From DASTBU01 sp035711845 (GTDB taxonomy: Bacteria > Acidobacteriota > Vicinamibacteria > Vicinamibacterales > 2-12-FULL-66-21), in NCBI GenBank assembly GCA_035711845.1, contig DASTBU010000018.1:1-59700 (forward strand): a stretch of DNA of 59,700 nucleotides. Reading direction: 5' to 3'. The notes beneath the pieces were generated by a model. That model searched no databases, was not told the origin of the DNA, and was given only the letters and a program-made list of their open reading frames with translations. Shown here piece by piece: positions 16,868 through 24,970 of this stretch (positions are counted from its first letter, which is position 1; the number at the start of each line of letters is the position of its first letter). The translations under genes were made by a program, and so were the position numbers.

Positions 16868-17578
16868 ATGGATGTCTCTCTCGATCCGGACCTCAAGGCT
16901 TCGCGGCTGGCGGCCGCGATTGGCGAGCCGCCTCGTGCCCGCATGCTCTATTGCCTCGCGGACGGCCGCGCGCGAACGAGCACCGAACTGGCGATTGTCG
17001 CGGAAGTCGCGCCGTCGACGGCGAGCGGGCATCTGCAGTTGCTGGCGAAACACGGCCTCGTTAAGGTGTTTCCTCAAGGAAAGCATCGGTACTACAGACT
17101 GGCGGGGACCGAGGTCTGTGCTGCGCTCGAGGCGCTGAGCGTTCTCGCCGGCAGCCCGGCGATGCCGTTCGTGCCGAACACGCCGCATCGGCTGCGTGCG
17201 GCGCGATCGTGTTACGACCACATGGCCGGGGTATTGGGCGTTGCACTTCACGAACGTTTCCTGGCCAAGGGCTGGTTCGCCGAGGTGTCGGCGACCGGAA
17301 GCGCCTACGAGCTCACGGCGGAAGGCACGAGCGCTTTTGCCGCTTTGGGTGTCGACCTCGATACCGCGCGAGCCTCGCGCCGCCGGTTCGCGTTTGCATG
17401 CGTTGATTGGAGCGAACGGCGGCCGCATCTGGGCGGAGCTCTCGGGGCGGCCCTTTTACGGGTCGTCCTTGAGAGGCGGTGGGTCGTGCGAGAGCTAGAC
17501 AGCCGCGCGCTGACCATGACGACGGTTGGGCGTCGCGAGATGTTCAAGCGGTTCGAACTCGACGGGTCGCGCTTCTAG
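16868..17578 (+). CDS. ArsR-type winged-helix regulator with C-terminal extension
   Basis: A 236-aa protein. Residues 8-90 are a winged HTH: LAAAIGEPPRARMLYCLADG, a recognition helix in VAPSTASGHLQLLAKHGLVKV, then a QGKHRYYRLAG wing. The remaining 140 residues form a second domain with one possible cysteine pair (C96/C115 region, and later FAFACVDWSERRPHLGGALG). No classic ArsR metal box was seen. The length and the CVDWSERR...HLGGALG segment fit the longer ArsR subfamily whose members often regulate neighbouring transporter or oxidoreductase genes. The target is unknown; it is divergent from the CPBP gene. The 16547-16867 gap shows no gene. Confidence 0.85.
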   Translation: MDVSLDPDLKASRLAAAIGEPPRARMLYCLADGRARTSTELAIVAEVAPSTASGHLQLLAKHGLVKVFPQGKHRYYRLAGTEVCAALEALSVLAGSPAMPFVPNTPHRLRAARSCYDHMAGVLGVALHERFLAKGWFAEVSATGSAYELTAEGTSAFAALGVDLDTARASRRRFAFACVDWSERRPHLGGALGAALLRVVLERRWVVRELDSRALTMTTVGRREMFKRFELDGSRF

Positions 17579-17652
17579 TAGTTGAACACGACGAAGCTGT
17601 CTCTCCAAGGAGCGCCAAGCGGCAGTCGCACGCCTTAGACGGTGTGGGGTCG

Positions 17653-18258
17653 TTACGGCTCGTGCTCATGCGTGAGCCAGACCAGCGCGGGATCGAGCGC
17701 GCGCACCCGCAGCTGGCCTTCGGTCTGCGGCTTGTCGAGCTCGCCGAACCAAACCGCCACGTCGCCGCCGACGACGACCGGACGCCCGCCAGTCTCGACG
17801 ACCACCACCTGCATGCCGGGTGTGTGACCCGGCGCCGGGACGAGCCGGAGCCCGGGAAGCAGCTCGAGCTCGCCGTCGACCGGCACGTACCGCACGCCGG
17901 GCGCCTCGACCCACTCGCGAATGGTGTAATCGTCCCTGCTGCGCGCGTCGTCGAGCTCCTGACGCTGGACGTAGATCGGCCTGCCGGCGAAGAGGTGGTT
18001 GCCGCCGCAGTGGTCGAAGTGCAGGTGCGTGTTGACGACGATGTCGATGCCGGCGAGGTCGAAGTCCTGCTGGCTCAGCGGATGGAGGCGGGGGTCGAGG
18101 TCAGCCACCGCCGGGTGCAGCTCCGTCATGCCGGTGTCCACCAGCACGCGCGCATCGGGATGCTCGATGACGTGCACGTAGACCGGCATCCGCTCGCCAT
18201 CGGCGAGCAGGTCGGCCACGCGGACTGGCGTGATGGTGATTGAGGCGGGGGCGTTCAT
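17653..18258 (-). CDS. Metallo-beta-lactamase-fold hydrolase (lactonase-like)
   Basis: A 201-aa MBL-fold enzyme. The di-zinc motif HLHFDH is at residues 78-83, preceded by LVDTGM; a later ligand histidine is in PAPGHTPGMQV, the bridging Asp is likely in VVGGDVAVW, and the final histidine in THEHEP. Length and the NTHLHFDHCGG context fit the N-acyl-homoserine-lactone lactonase (AttM/AiiA)-like branch, but other hydrolases share it, so quorum-quenching is only a suggestion. It lies 51 bases downstream of an ECF sigma gene in the same direction and is probably in the DoxX / sigma / hydrolase transcript. Confidence 0.85.
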   Translation of the reverse strand: MNAPASITITPVRVADLLADGERMPVYVHVIEHPDARVLVDTGMTELHPAVADLDPRLHPLSQQDFDLAGIDIVVNTHLHFDHCGGNHLFAGRPIYVQRQELDDARSRDDYTIREWVEAPGVRYVPVDGELELLPGLRLVPAPGHTPGMQVVVVETGGRPVVVGGDVAVWFGELDKPQTEGQLRVRALDPALVWLTHEHEP

Positions 18259-18309
18259 TGTGTGCCGACCGCCGTGCTGGTGGCTGCTGTGTGGGTCATG
18301 CTGACCTCC

Positions 18310-19383
18310 TCAGTGCCACGCGCGGCCTTCCTCGTGCGCGTCCGACACGAGCGGGAGCGCGAACGCCGGGAAGACCTCGGGGCCGAACGTGACAATCTCC
18401 GTGATGATGCCTTCCTCGACGCGAAACACATCGAGGGCCATCGCGCGATAGGCCGTATCGCCCGAGCGGAGCACGTAGCTGGCCATGGCCGGCTGACGGT
18501 TGGCGCGGGTGGTGACGCACCGCAGGCGACCGAACGCCTCGGAGCCAAAGCCGGCTTCGAGCCAGAGTTTGAACATGGCCTCGCGGCCGACGGCAATCTC
18601 CGCAACCGGGGGCATGCGGAACACCGCGTCCTCACGGATCAGCGACTCGAACGCGCTGATGTCCGCCTTCTCACTGGCTTCGACCAACTTCCGCAGCAGT
18701 TCGCGTTCAGCCGCAATGGCGTCCACGCCGGCCGGCCACTCCGGTCTCCGCGACGGTAGGTGCGCGCGAAGGGTGGCGCGCGCGCGCTGCAGCGCGCTGT
18801 TGGCGGCGGCGACGCTGATCTCGAGCAGTTCGGCCGTCTCCTTCGCGGACCAGCCGAGTACATCGCGCAGGATCAGCGCGGCCCGCTGCTGAGGGGCGAG
18901 GAGCTGGATCACCGTGAGAAACGCGATTTCGATCGTTTCCCGCGTCAACACCACCGTCTCCGGTTCGGAGTCGCGCGGGGCCGCTGGTTCGAGCATGGCA
19001 TCCGGGATCGGCTGGAGCCAGGTCACCTCCGCGGAACCCAATGCCGCGCCTGGAGCTTCGGCAGAAGACTTCGCTGCGAGCGCCGACCTTCGCGCGTCGT
19101 GCCCGATGGCATTGAGACACGCGTTGGTCGCGACCCGGTAGAGCCACGGTCGCACCGGGGCTCCTGCCTTGAGACTCTCCCGGTACTTCCAAGCGCGCAG
19201 CAGGGTATCCTGCACGGCATCTTCGGCGTCCTGCAGCGAGCCGAGCATGCGGTAGCAATGGATCAGCAGCTCACGGCGGTGGCGCTTCGCGAGAGCGTTG
19301 AACGCCGCTTCGTCGCCGGCGCGTGCAGTTGCGGCCAGCGCAGTGGCTTCGGCCGACTCGGTCATCGTGTTGTGATCACTCAC
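18310..19383 (-). CDS. ECF sigma factor with C-terminal SnoaL/NTF2-like domain
   Basis: A 357-aa sigma-70-family protein. Region 2 has RELLIHCYRMLGSLQDAEDAVQDTLLRAWKY (about 33-64), and region 4 has LAPQQRAALILRDVLGWSAKETAELL with a recognition helix in AANSALQRARATLRAHLP. About 130 further residues (ISAFESLIREDAVFRMPPVAEIAVGREAM) form a SnoaL-like domain, as in the SigJ/ECF41-type and SigG-like groups, where it modulates sigma activity in place of an anti-sigma factor. GTG at 19383 is supported by GAGG upstream. No anti-sigma gene is adjacent, consistent with the fused regulatory domain. Confidence 0.9.
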   Translation of the reverse strand: MSDHNTMTESAEATALAATARAGDEAAFNALAKRHRRELLIHCYRMLGSLQDAEDAVQDTLLRAWKYRESLKAGAPVRPWLYRVATNACLNAIGHDARRSALAAKSSAEAPGAALGSAEVTWLQPIPDAMLEPAAPRDSEPETVVLTRETIEIAFLTVIQLLAPQQRAALILRDVLGWSAKETAELLEISVAAANSALQRARATLRAHLPSRRPEWPAGVDAIAAERELLRKLVEASEKADISAFESLIREDAVFRMPPVAEIAVGREAMFKLWLEAGFGSEAFGRLRCVTTRANRQPAMASYVLRSGDTAYRAMALDVFRVEEGIITEIVTFGPEVFPAFALPLVSDAHEEGRAWH

Positions 19384-19439
19384 TTGGCCCTCGTAAAAAG
19401 TCTCAGCGTGAGTACCCTCAGCTGCCTGGCTCTCGCGAG

Positions 19440-19820
19440 CTACGCAGCTCTTCGCGGCCGAATCGGTGCGACTCGCCAGCGTTTATAGGCGACGAACGTG
19501 GCCATCGCCAAGAGCACGGCAGTCGTGATGGCCGGGCTCACTTCCCCGCGCATCAGGTGAAAGATCGTCGCGGAGACCATCACGATCATCACGCCCGCGG
19601 CTGCGGCGGAGACGAGCCACGGCTGGATGCGCGTCAGTCCCGGAAGCGTGAGGCCCACGGCTGACAGGACCTCGGCCACGCCGAGAACGATTTGAAACGA
19701 GCGCGGGAACAAAGCATTCATCTGCTCGACCATCGCCGCGGGCGGGGACAAGACGAACCACCCGTGGGCGAGAAACACGACCGCGAGCGACACTTGAAGT
19801 ACCCACAGCAAGATGTTCAT
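19440..19820 (-). CDS. DoxX-like membrane protein
   Basis: A 126-aa protein with four transmembrane segments and the DoxX-like pattern: LLWVLQVSLAVVFLAHGWFVL at the start, and SFQIVLGVAEVLSAVGLTLPG in helix 2. Its C-terminal tail is very basic (YKRWRVAPIRPRRAA). DoxX-like proteins are linked to redox and oxidative-stress functions and are common next to SnoaL-type ECF sigma factors, as here, where the sigma gene follows by 56 bases. It is probably the first gene of the three-gene run. The 19821-20136 gap shows nothing certain. Confidence 0.85.
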   Translation of the reverse strand: MNILLWVLQVSLAVVFLAHGWFVLSPPAAMVEQMNALFPRSFQIVLGVAEVLSAVGLTLPGLTRIQPWLVSAAAAGVMIVMVSATIFHLMRGEVSPAITTAVLLAMATFVAYKRWRVAPIRPRRAA

Positions 19821-20136
19821 TGTGGTTGCTCCGGATCGCCGTTATCAGTGCCATGCGCTTGGTTCTGACGCCGCCGCTTGTCGACGATCCTTCAACCTGT
19901 AATACCGGAGCTCAGGTCAAAACTCATCGCCTGACGCCCCCGCCGCCATACTGCCTCAACAAAACCGCCGTAAGCGATCGCGCGTCATTGGGAGGTCTGA
20001 CATATTTCAGCTTCACCGACATCGGGCACGTCTCCGCAAGCGATTGGCAGCACGCGACATGTCAGATCGGACATTCGTGAGGGAGGGTTCTGCGCTATCC
20101 TGATCCAGACCGCTCGCAACTCGTTGATTCTAAAGC

Positions 20137-20258
20137 GGAGAGATGGCCGAGTGGTTGTCCGCCTCCGCGGCGTCCCCGCTACGGCGAGCCATCTCGCCGT
20201 AGCTCGCGCTGAATTCACATGCGAGCGAAGGCGGATGAAGGCGCACGCTTGGAAAGCG
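20137..20258 (+). pseudogene. tRNA-Ser(GGA) 5' part, interrupted in the D-loop and lacking its 3' half
   Basis: GGAGAGA-TG-GCCGAGTGGTT (20137-20156) is the acceptor 5' strand and D-arm of a bacterial tRNA-Ser. The sequence resumes at 20237 with GAAGGCGCACGCTTGGAAAGCG, which closes the D-stem (GCC/GGC) and gives the anticodon loop TTGGAAA with GGA anticodon. The intervening 80 bp are a palindromic element. After 20258 the anticodon stem no longer pairs fully, and no variable arm, T-arm or CTCTCC acceptor 3' strand was found, so the gene is not functional. Confidence 0.7.
20157..20236. repeat. 80-bp nested palindromic (REP-like) element inside tRNA-Ser
   Basis: The inner hairpin GCTACGGCGAG-CCAT-CTCGCCGTAGC has a perfect 11-bp stem with a 4-base loop. 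The outer arms TCCGCCTCCGC (from 20158) and GCGAAGGCGGA (to 20235) pair with one mismatch. The unit therefore folds as a nested cruciform on either strand and sits exactly between two contiguous parts of tRNA-Ser. Similar palindromic units in Acidobacteriota are my recollection only. Confidence 0.7.
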
Positions 20259-20462
20259 CTGCGGAACCGCGGACACGTACCGATCACATTTTTTGCAGTC
20301 GTTTCACGACTTCCCTCCTGGGAGGTCTTTCTCCGTGTCTCCCGGTAAGTGACGGTGTTTGTCGAAGGTAGACACCGGGTAGGGCACAATCTGGGACACA
20401 ATTTCCGACGACCACCTGCCAGTCGAGTTTCCCCTACAGTGAGCGGCCTTTCGCGGGACTCC

Positions 20463-20490
20463 ATCGGTTCGATTCCCGTCAGGCCCACCA
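20463..20490 (+). other. tRNA 3'-end fragment (attachment-site-like)
   Basis: ATCGG-TTCGATT-CCCGT-CAGGCCC-A-CCA looks like a T-arm (one mismatch), acceptor 3' strand, discriminator base and encoded CCA. No matching 5' strand (GGGCCTG) lies upstream, and the acceptor does not match the tRNA-Ser remnant at 20.1 kb. An orphan tRNA 3' end is the usual footprint left at the edge of an integrated element. No integrase could be identified nearby. Confidence 0.5.
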
Positions 20491-20684
20491 TTTCCAGTTG
20501 ATCCTAAACGGCTGAAATCGCCTACCCACTTCATAGATCGATCCGCGGTGACCAACGTCGTGCTCCTACCACAGCGCGGCCGTTTGTGCAGCGGTCTCCT
20601 GAACCGCTATCTGAGAATTGGCGAGGCCTTGCGCCGCCATCCTCTTGAGGAGTGACCCAATAGATCGTCCAGGAACGATCCGCC

Positions 20685-21545
20685 TTACCTGACCGGAGCG
20701 GCCGTCGCCGCCGCGACGCGTCGCCCGAGGGCGCGTGACAACGGCATGAGGGTTACCAGCCCGACGATCGCAATCACGACAACCATGACAACGACGTTCG
20801 GATCGTCGAAACTCTGGTTGGCCACGACGAGTGCGGCGGCAATGTTTCGCTGCGCGGTTCCGAGTCCCAGCACGGATCGCGTCTCCCTCGCGGCGCCGCC
20901 CAGTGCCCAGCCCACAATAAAGCCCACGGCGAGAAACAGCACGCCGGCGAGGATGCCGCCGGTACCGAAGACCGCCACCACACTGCGAACGTTCAACAAC
21001 GTCTGCAACGCCATCAGCGCGATCAGACTCAGGTTTGACGTCTTGTCGAAGAACGGTTTGATCGTTGCGGCAAGGCCCGGACGATTCGCTTTGACTGCAA
21101 GCGCGCTCCCCAACGGAAGCAGCATCAGCAGCACTAGCGATCGCGCGATTTGCGCCGGGTTCACCGAGACACCAGGCAGTAGCAGGGGCAATACGACGGG
21201 GACGTAGCCCACCGTGATCACCATGAGGAGGACCATCAGCCCGACGGCGAACGCGAGATTCCCTCTTGCCATTTGTGCGAGTGTTGGCAGGAATGGGGCG
21301 CCCGCCGCCATGCCCAGCAGCAGCAGGCCGATTCCCATCGACTCTTCCAGCCGCAGGGTTCTCGCGAGCGTGAGGGCGGCGAACGGCATGACGACGAAGT
21401 TCGCCAGGAGCGCCAAGATGACCAACCGCCAGTTCCGCAACGGCGCCACGATGTCGCTCACCCGCAGTCCGAGGCCCATGGCGAGCATGCTCGAGAGGAC
21501 GAACGCGATCATGCAAATTGAGATGGCTGCCTGTTTCAGATCCAT
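20685..21545 (-). CDS. BASS-family (bile acid:Na+ symporter-like) transporter
   Basis: A 286-aa integral membrane protein with about nine hydrophobic helices. Family features are the N-terminal FVLSSMLAMGLGLRVSDIVAPLRN, the helix break GAPFLPTLAQMARG, and GLGTAQRNIAAALVVANQSF, which corresponds to the crossover-helix region binding Na+ and substrate. Substrates of the family are organic anions such as bile acids, pantoate and keto-acids. It is the last gene of a six-gene minus-strand run with a DyP peroxidase and an outer-membrane channel, so it is a candidate inner-membrane importer or exporter for that pathway's small organic acid. Confidence 0.88.
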   Translation of the reverse strand: MDLKQAAISICMIAFVLSSMLAMGLGLRVSDIVAPLRNWRLVILALLANFVVMPFAALTLARTLRLEESMGIGLLLLGMAAGAPFLPTLAQMARGNLAFAVGLMVLLMVITVGYVPVVLPLLLPGVSVNPAQIARSLVLLMLLPLGSALAVKANRPGLAATIKPFFDKTSNLSLIALMALQTLLNVRSVVAVFGTGGILAGVLFLAVGFIVGWALGGAARETRSVLGLGTAQRNIAAALVVANQSFDDPNVVVMVVVIAIVGLVTLMPLSRALGRRVAAATAAPVR

Positions 21546-21571
21546 GCGCTTATTCCCTGTTCCTGATGCGA

Positions 21572-22498
21572 TCAGAAGCTGACGGCCCCGGACAGCTGAA
21601 ACGAAAACCCCTGGTAGGCCGCGCGATTGTGGAATTCCTTGAAAAGCCTGACGCTGAGATTGAAGCGTTGATTCGGAAAAATGAGGTTCGTCGCGAACCC
21701 GATCGCATTGATCGCGTATCGCTCGCGGGATTGCTCCTCGGTCACCTCTGGTCCGGTCTTCGCCGTGGTTTGGCGCTGGGCATACCCCGCGAGGCCGACC
21801 TGCAGGCGCGTCGGCCCCTGTGCAAACGCAAATGTCCTGAGCAACGAGTAGTCGAGATTGATCGAGTCACCGGGCTTCGTGTCGGTGCCTTCTTGGGTCG
21901 TATGCCACTCGTAGAGTTGAAAAGCCGAGAACGTCACCGAGTTGTCAGCAGTTAACTGGACGGTCTGCCCTGACGACAGCGTGGGCGTCCAGTATCCCGA
22001 TCCCACGTTGTCGCTGGCGCCTTCTTTGAAGCGACCGGTCGGAGCGAGGAATCCGGCCAACGCGCGGATCGAGGCGCGTTCTTTGTTCCAGCCGAGAATC
22101 AGCGGTAGGTAGTACGAGTCGGCGAACCCGCCACCGCCGCTCAACTGTCCGTGGATATCCGAGACGAGCTGGTTCTTTGCGATCGGCAACGTCGCGACCG
22201 CGGAGTAATGCGCCCCGCCGAGGAATGTCCGCCGGCTCACCCAGACGAAGGAGTTCATGTCCATGATGACGGCGTTCTGGCCGCTCACCGGCACTGCCGA
22301 TCCGTCATGGGCTTTCGACTCGTCGCGCGAGTAGAAGAGCAGCTGATTCGCATACGTGAATCCGGGATCTGGCGTGACGCCGGAGCCCACGGCCGTCATG
22401 CCGAGCGGATAGACGCCACGGCTCTGCGCCTGCGCACCGGCTGGAGCCAGGAGCAGGCAGGCGGCCAGCAGCCGGGCGGCTTTACGCAGTCGCCGCAT
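21572..22498 (-). CDS. MetA-pathway/phenol-degradation-type outer-membrane channel
   Basis: About 308 aa from ATG at 22498, eight bases after the upstream stop. A signal peptide (MRRLRKAARLLAACLLLAPA, cleaved near AQAQ) precedes alternating beta-strand sequence ending in a C-terminal aromatic, FSFQLSGAVSF, typical for barrel assembly. Segments such as GAHYSAVATLPIA, LGWNKERASIRALAGFLAPTG and TFSAFQLYEWHT resemble the 'MetA-pathway of phenol degradation' family, putative hydrophobic-substrate channels often found in aromatic-degradation operons. An upstream start at 22549 would overlap the preceding gene and spoil the signal peptide. It is likely the outer-membrane entry step of the DyP gene set. 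Confidence 0.82.
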   Translation of the reverse strand: MRRLRKAARLLAACLLLAPAGAQAQSRGVYPLGMTAVGSGVTPDPGFTYANQLLFYSRDESKAHDGSAVPVSGQNAVIMDMNSFVWVSRRTFLGGAHYSAVATLPIAKNQLVSDIHGQLSGGGGFADSYYLPLILGWNKERASIRALAGFLAPTGRFKEGASDNVGSGYWTPTLSSGQTVQLTADNSVTFSAFQLYEWHTTQEGTDTKPGDSINLDYSLLRTFAFAQGPTRLQVGLAGYAQRQTTAKTGPEVTEEQSRERYAINAIGFATNLIFPNQRFNLSVRLFKEFHNRAAYQGFSFQLSGAVSF

Positions 22499-22505
22499 CA
22501 CGACG

Positions 22506-23519
22506 TCACTTCGTTGCGATGTTCTTCCAGAACCGCTCGAGGCTCTCATCGCCGCCGAACAGCGTCGTGAAGATCGTCGAATCCGCCAGCAGGATGTCGC
22601 CGGCTCGTTCTCCCTTCGGCGGCATCCACAGGAACATGTTGAACTCGCGGTGACCAGCCTCAGTGAACGGATGCGGCCGTGACAGATCGATCGGCTGCTG
22701 CGCGAGCAGGTGAATCGCCGACGCGTCGGTCGTGGTGACGGCGTAATGGGGCAGATGCGGATGGAAGTTGAACGTCGGCACGCCTTCGAGCCAGCCCCGC
22801 GAGTCGAGGTCGCTGCGTTTGATCAGCGGTTGGAGCTGTTTCGTTCCCTGGACGGTGGCTGGACGCAATCCGTACTGGTTGTGAATCGGCACACCGAGAC
22901 CCTTCATCACTGACCGCGTGTACTGGCCGAACCGCTGCTGCCGCGGCACAAGGGGATCGCGGTGATGCGCGTATTCCATCGCCCGCTGCTTCAGATCGTC
23001 AGAGACGCCGACATCGTGGTGCGGACCCAGAATCAGGCACGTGCCTTCGCGCTTCAGCCACTCGCGCATGGCTTCTATTTCTCCCGGCGCCGCCTCCTGC
23101 TCGGTCACCAGATGATCGAGGCCGAACACCATCAACGTGTCCGTATCGTCGAGAATGCCCGCATCGATCGGAAGTTTCTGCCCCGCCTGGTCGACGCGCT
23201 GATACACGGCCACGGGATGTCCCGTCTGCTCTCCGACTAGCTGCTGGAAACTCAACAGGGACAGATGGAACAGTTCGAGCGTTCCTGCGATGCCCTGCAG
23301 AAACATCCGGGCGGAATACTCGGGTGTCTCGTACGCCGGCCAGGCCACGCGACGCACTTCGGTCATCGTCGAGAAGCGATTGTCCATTTCGGTGAGGTCG
23401 CGTTGTGACTCCCACGGGTAGCTCCAGGTCCAGTAAATGCTGAACCTCCGTCTGCCGGGCGTGTACGGACGAGGAACCTCGACTTGGTTATACGTACGGG
23501 GACTGGTTTTTGATCTCAT
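22506..23519 (-). CDS. Conserved hypothetical protein of the DyP gene set
   Basis: A 337-aa protein, not recognised. It is predicted soluble, without signal peptide or membrane helix. Notable segments are TLMVFGLDHLVTEQEAAPGE, then REWLKREGTCLILGPHHDVG (about residues 150-170), which has the look of a class I glutamine-amidotransferase/DUF4350-like alpha-beta fold without the catalytic cysteine, and FNFHPHLPHY (about 250), a His-rich turn that could bind metal or heme. The N-terminus RRRFSIYWTWSYPWESQRDLTEMDNRF is Trp-rich. It lies 16 bases after the DyP gene and 7 before the channel gene, so it is almost surely co-transcribed. Confidence 0.75.
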   Translation of the reverse strand: MRSKTSPRTYNQVEVPRPYTPGRRRFSIYWTWSYPWESQRDLTEMDNRFSTMTEVRRVAWPAYETPEYSARMFLQGIAGTLELFHLSLLSFQQLVGEQTGHPVAVYQRVDQAGQKLPIDAGILDDTDTLMVFGLDHLVTEQEAAPGEIEAMREWLKREGTCLILGPHHDVGVSDDLKQRAMEYAHHRDPLVPRQQRFGQYTRSVMKGLGVPIHNQYGLRPATVQGTKQLQPLIKRSDLDSRGWLEGVPTFNFHPHLPHYAVTTTDASAIHLLAQQPIDLSRPHPFTEAGHREFNMFLWMPPKGERAGDILLADSTIFTTLFGGDESLERFWKNIATK

Positions 23520-23535
23520 AACACGGGCTCCGCCT

Positions 23536-24927
23536 TTAGGTTTCCAGCTGGCTCAGCCAGCGTAGGGCTCGCAGTCCAGGCATAAAGCAGTATTCACCGC
23601 CGCGCGTCACCACAAACTGAGGAATGCCCTGAAACCGTTTGCGAAGGGGCTTGCGAGGCAGGGTGAAGTTGACGCCCTTGCTGTCGGAGCCGATAACCGG
23701 ATCCTTATCGTCTCCGGCGCCGATGAAGACTCCGTCGTTAATCCATTGCGACTGGACGAACTCGAACTGTCGCCCGAGGTGTGCGCCGACGAAGGCGAAC
23801 ATCAAGCCTCGGTCAGCGCCGTCATCCTCGAGGACGCCTTCAGGCAGAAGCGGACCATAGGCGGTGCCGCGACGAATCATTCGATGAATGCGCGCCACAC
23901 CGGCAATAGACGCGTCCCGCGGATTGGTGCGCCGAATATGCGAACCGGCTGGCGTTTTCAATCCGGCCGGATCGTCCGCTTCATAGAGGAACGCATTGTT
24001 GCGCGTCGCGTCGGCGCCAAGCGCAGGATCATCGTGTACTGGACAGAGGGCGAGCGGGGCGCCGCTCCGCCATCGGCCCATCATCTTGGCGGCCAAGAGT
24101 TCTTCCTGGCCGGCGCTCTTCGAATTCGCTTTCACGAACGTGCGAAAGGCGCCGACGCGTTGATGAAGCTTGCGAAAGACAACGTACGTTCCATTGCGGC
24201 CGAGAATCTCAGGTTCGGTCTTCTGGGCGCCGCCCATCTCGTCCTGATAACCCAGCACAAACTCGCCCGCCTTGAGCGGCTTCTCGTGGGGATTGGTTCC
24301 GGGAATCCCACTGCCTTCGATGGCCGGATGGCTGATCCCGTCCCGGAATCCAAAAGGCTCTTTCTCGTTGGGAAGCGCGTGACAATCCTGACGCCAGATC
24401 GCCGTAACTCCCGACATCCCCCGATAGGTTTCCCGCGCACGATTGAGAGCCGCCTCAAGTCTTTCCGAATCGGGCGACACCGCCACCAGCACCACATGCG
24501 GAGCCGAGCTGCCCAGCGGCTGTTCCCATTTATCCGGATGGCTCTCGCCGGTATCACCCAGATCCGTATAACGCGCCGCCATGCCCTGACGAAATTCCCA
24601 AGAGAAGCTGTCCAGCGATGCCTGCGGGACGCCAAGCACCTTCAAACCTTGATATGTTAAGGCGACGCTGACCCAGGTGTCGGCCAACGGACTGGTGGGA
24701 TTGGCAGCCGACGTGACCACCCCCGACACGCGACGCATCAAATCGCGACCAGCTTTCCGATCATCAATGCGAAAGACGATGTACGTGGCAGCGTAGGGAG
24801 TTGGGCGCGGCCGAAGTACGCCGCTCTGGATATCGTCGAGTTCGAGTGGTGTGCTGTGTTCACTCGGCGTAGATTGCGGCAGCACATAATCCTGGCCGTA
24901 CGTGCGCGCGCTCGTTGCGTCGCTCAT
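23536..24927 (-). CDS. DyP-type heme peroxidase
   Basis: A 463-aa dye-decolourising peroxidase. The GxxDG signature is GFRDG at residues 193-197, with D196 the distal acid-base residue. SHIRRTNPRDA carries the proximal heme histidine and conserved arginine, and the N-terminal LELDDIQSGVLRPRPTPYAATYIVF is the ferredoxin-like strand of the fold. No Tat or Sec signal is visible, suggesting a cytoplasmic or encapsulated enzyme, but no encapsulin gene is near. Length and the HIRRTNPRD context suit the longer C/D-type bacterial DyPs, which oxidise phenolics and dyes with H2O2. It is central in a six-gene run with two unknown proteins, a DoxX-like membrane protein, a channel and a BASS transporter. 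Confidence 0.93.
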   Translation of the reverse strand: MSDATSARTYGQDYVLPQSTPSEHSTPLELDDIQSGVLRPRPTPYAATYIVFRIDDRKAGRDLMRRVSGVVTSAANPTSPLADTWVSVALTYQGLKVLGVPQASLDSFSWEFRQGMAARYTDLGDTGESHPDKWEQPLGSSAPHVVLVAVSPDSERLEAALNRARETYRGMSGVTAIWRQDCHALPNEKEPFGFRDGISHPAIEGSGIPGTNPHEKPLKAGEFVLGYQDEMGGAQKTEPEILGRNGTYVVFRKLHQRVGAFRTFVKANSKSAGQEELLAAKMMGRWRSGAPLALCPVHDDPALGADATRNNAFLYEADDPAGLKTPAGSHIRRTNPRDASIAGVARIHRMIRRGTAYGPLLPEGVLEDDGADRGLMFAFVGAHLGRQFEFVQSQWINDGVFIGAGDDKDPVIGSDSKGVNFTLPRKPLRKRFQGIPQFVVTRGGEYCFMPGLRALRWLSQLET

Positions 24928-24970
24928 CCTCTCTCCTTCCTCAGAAATGCCTCGACCGAACCTTGACCGC

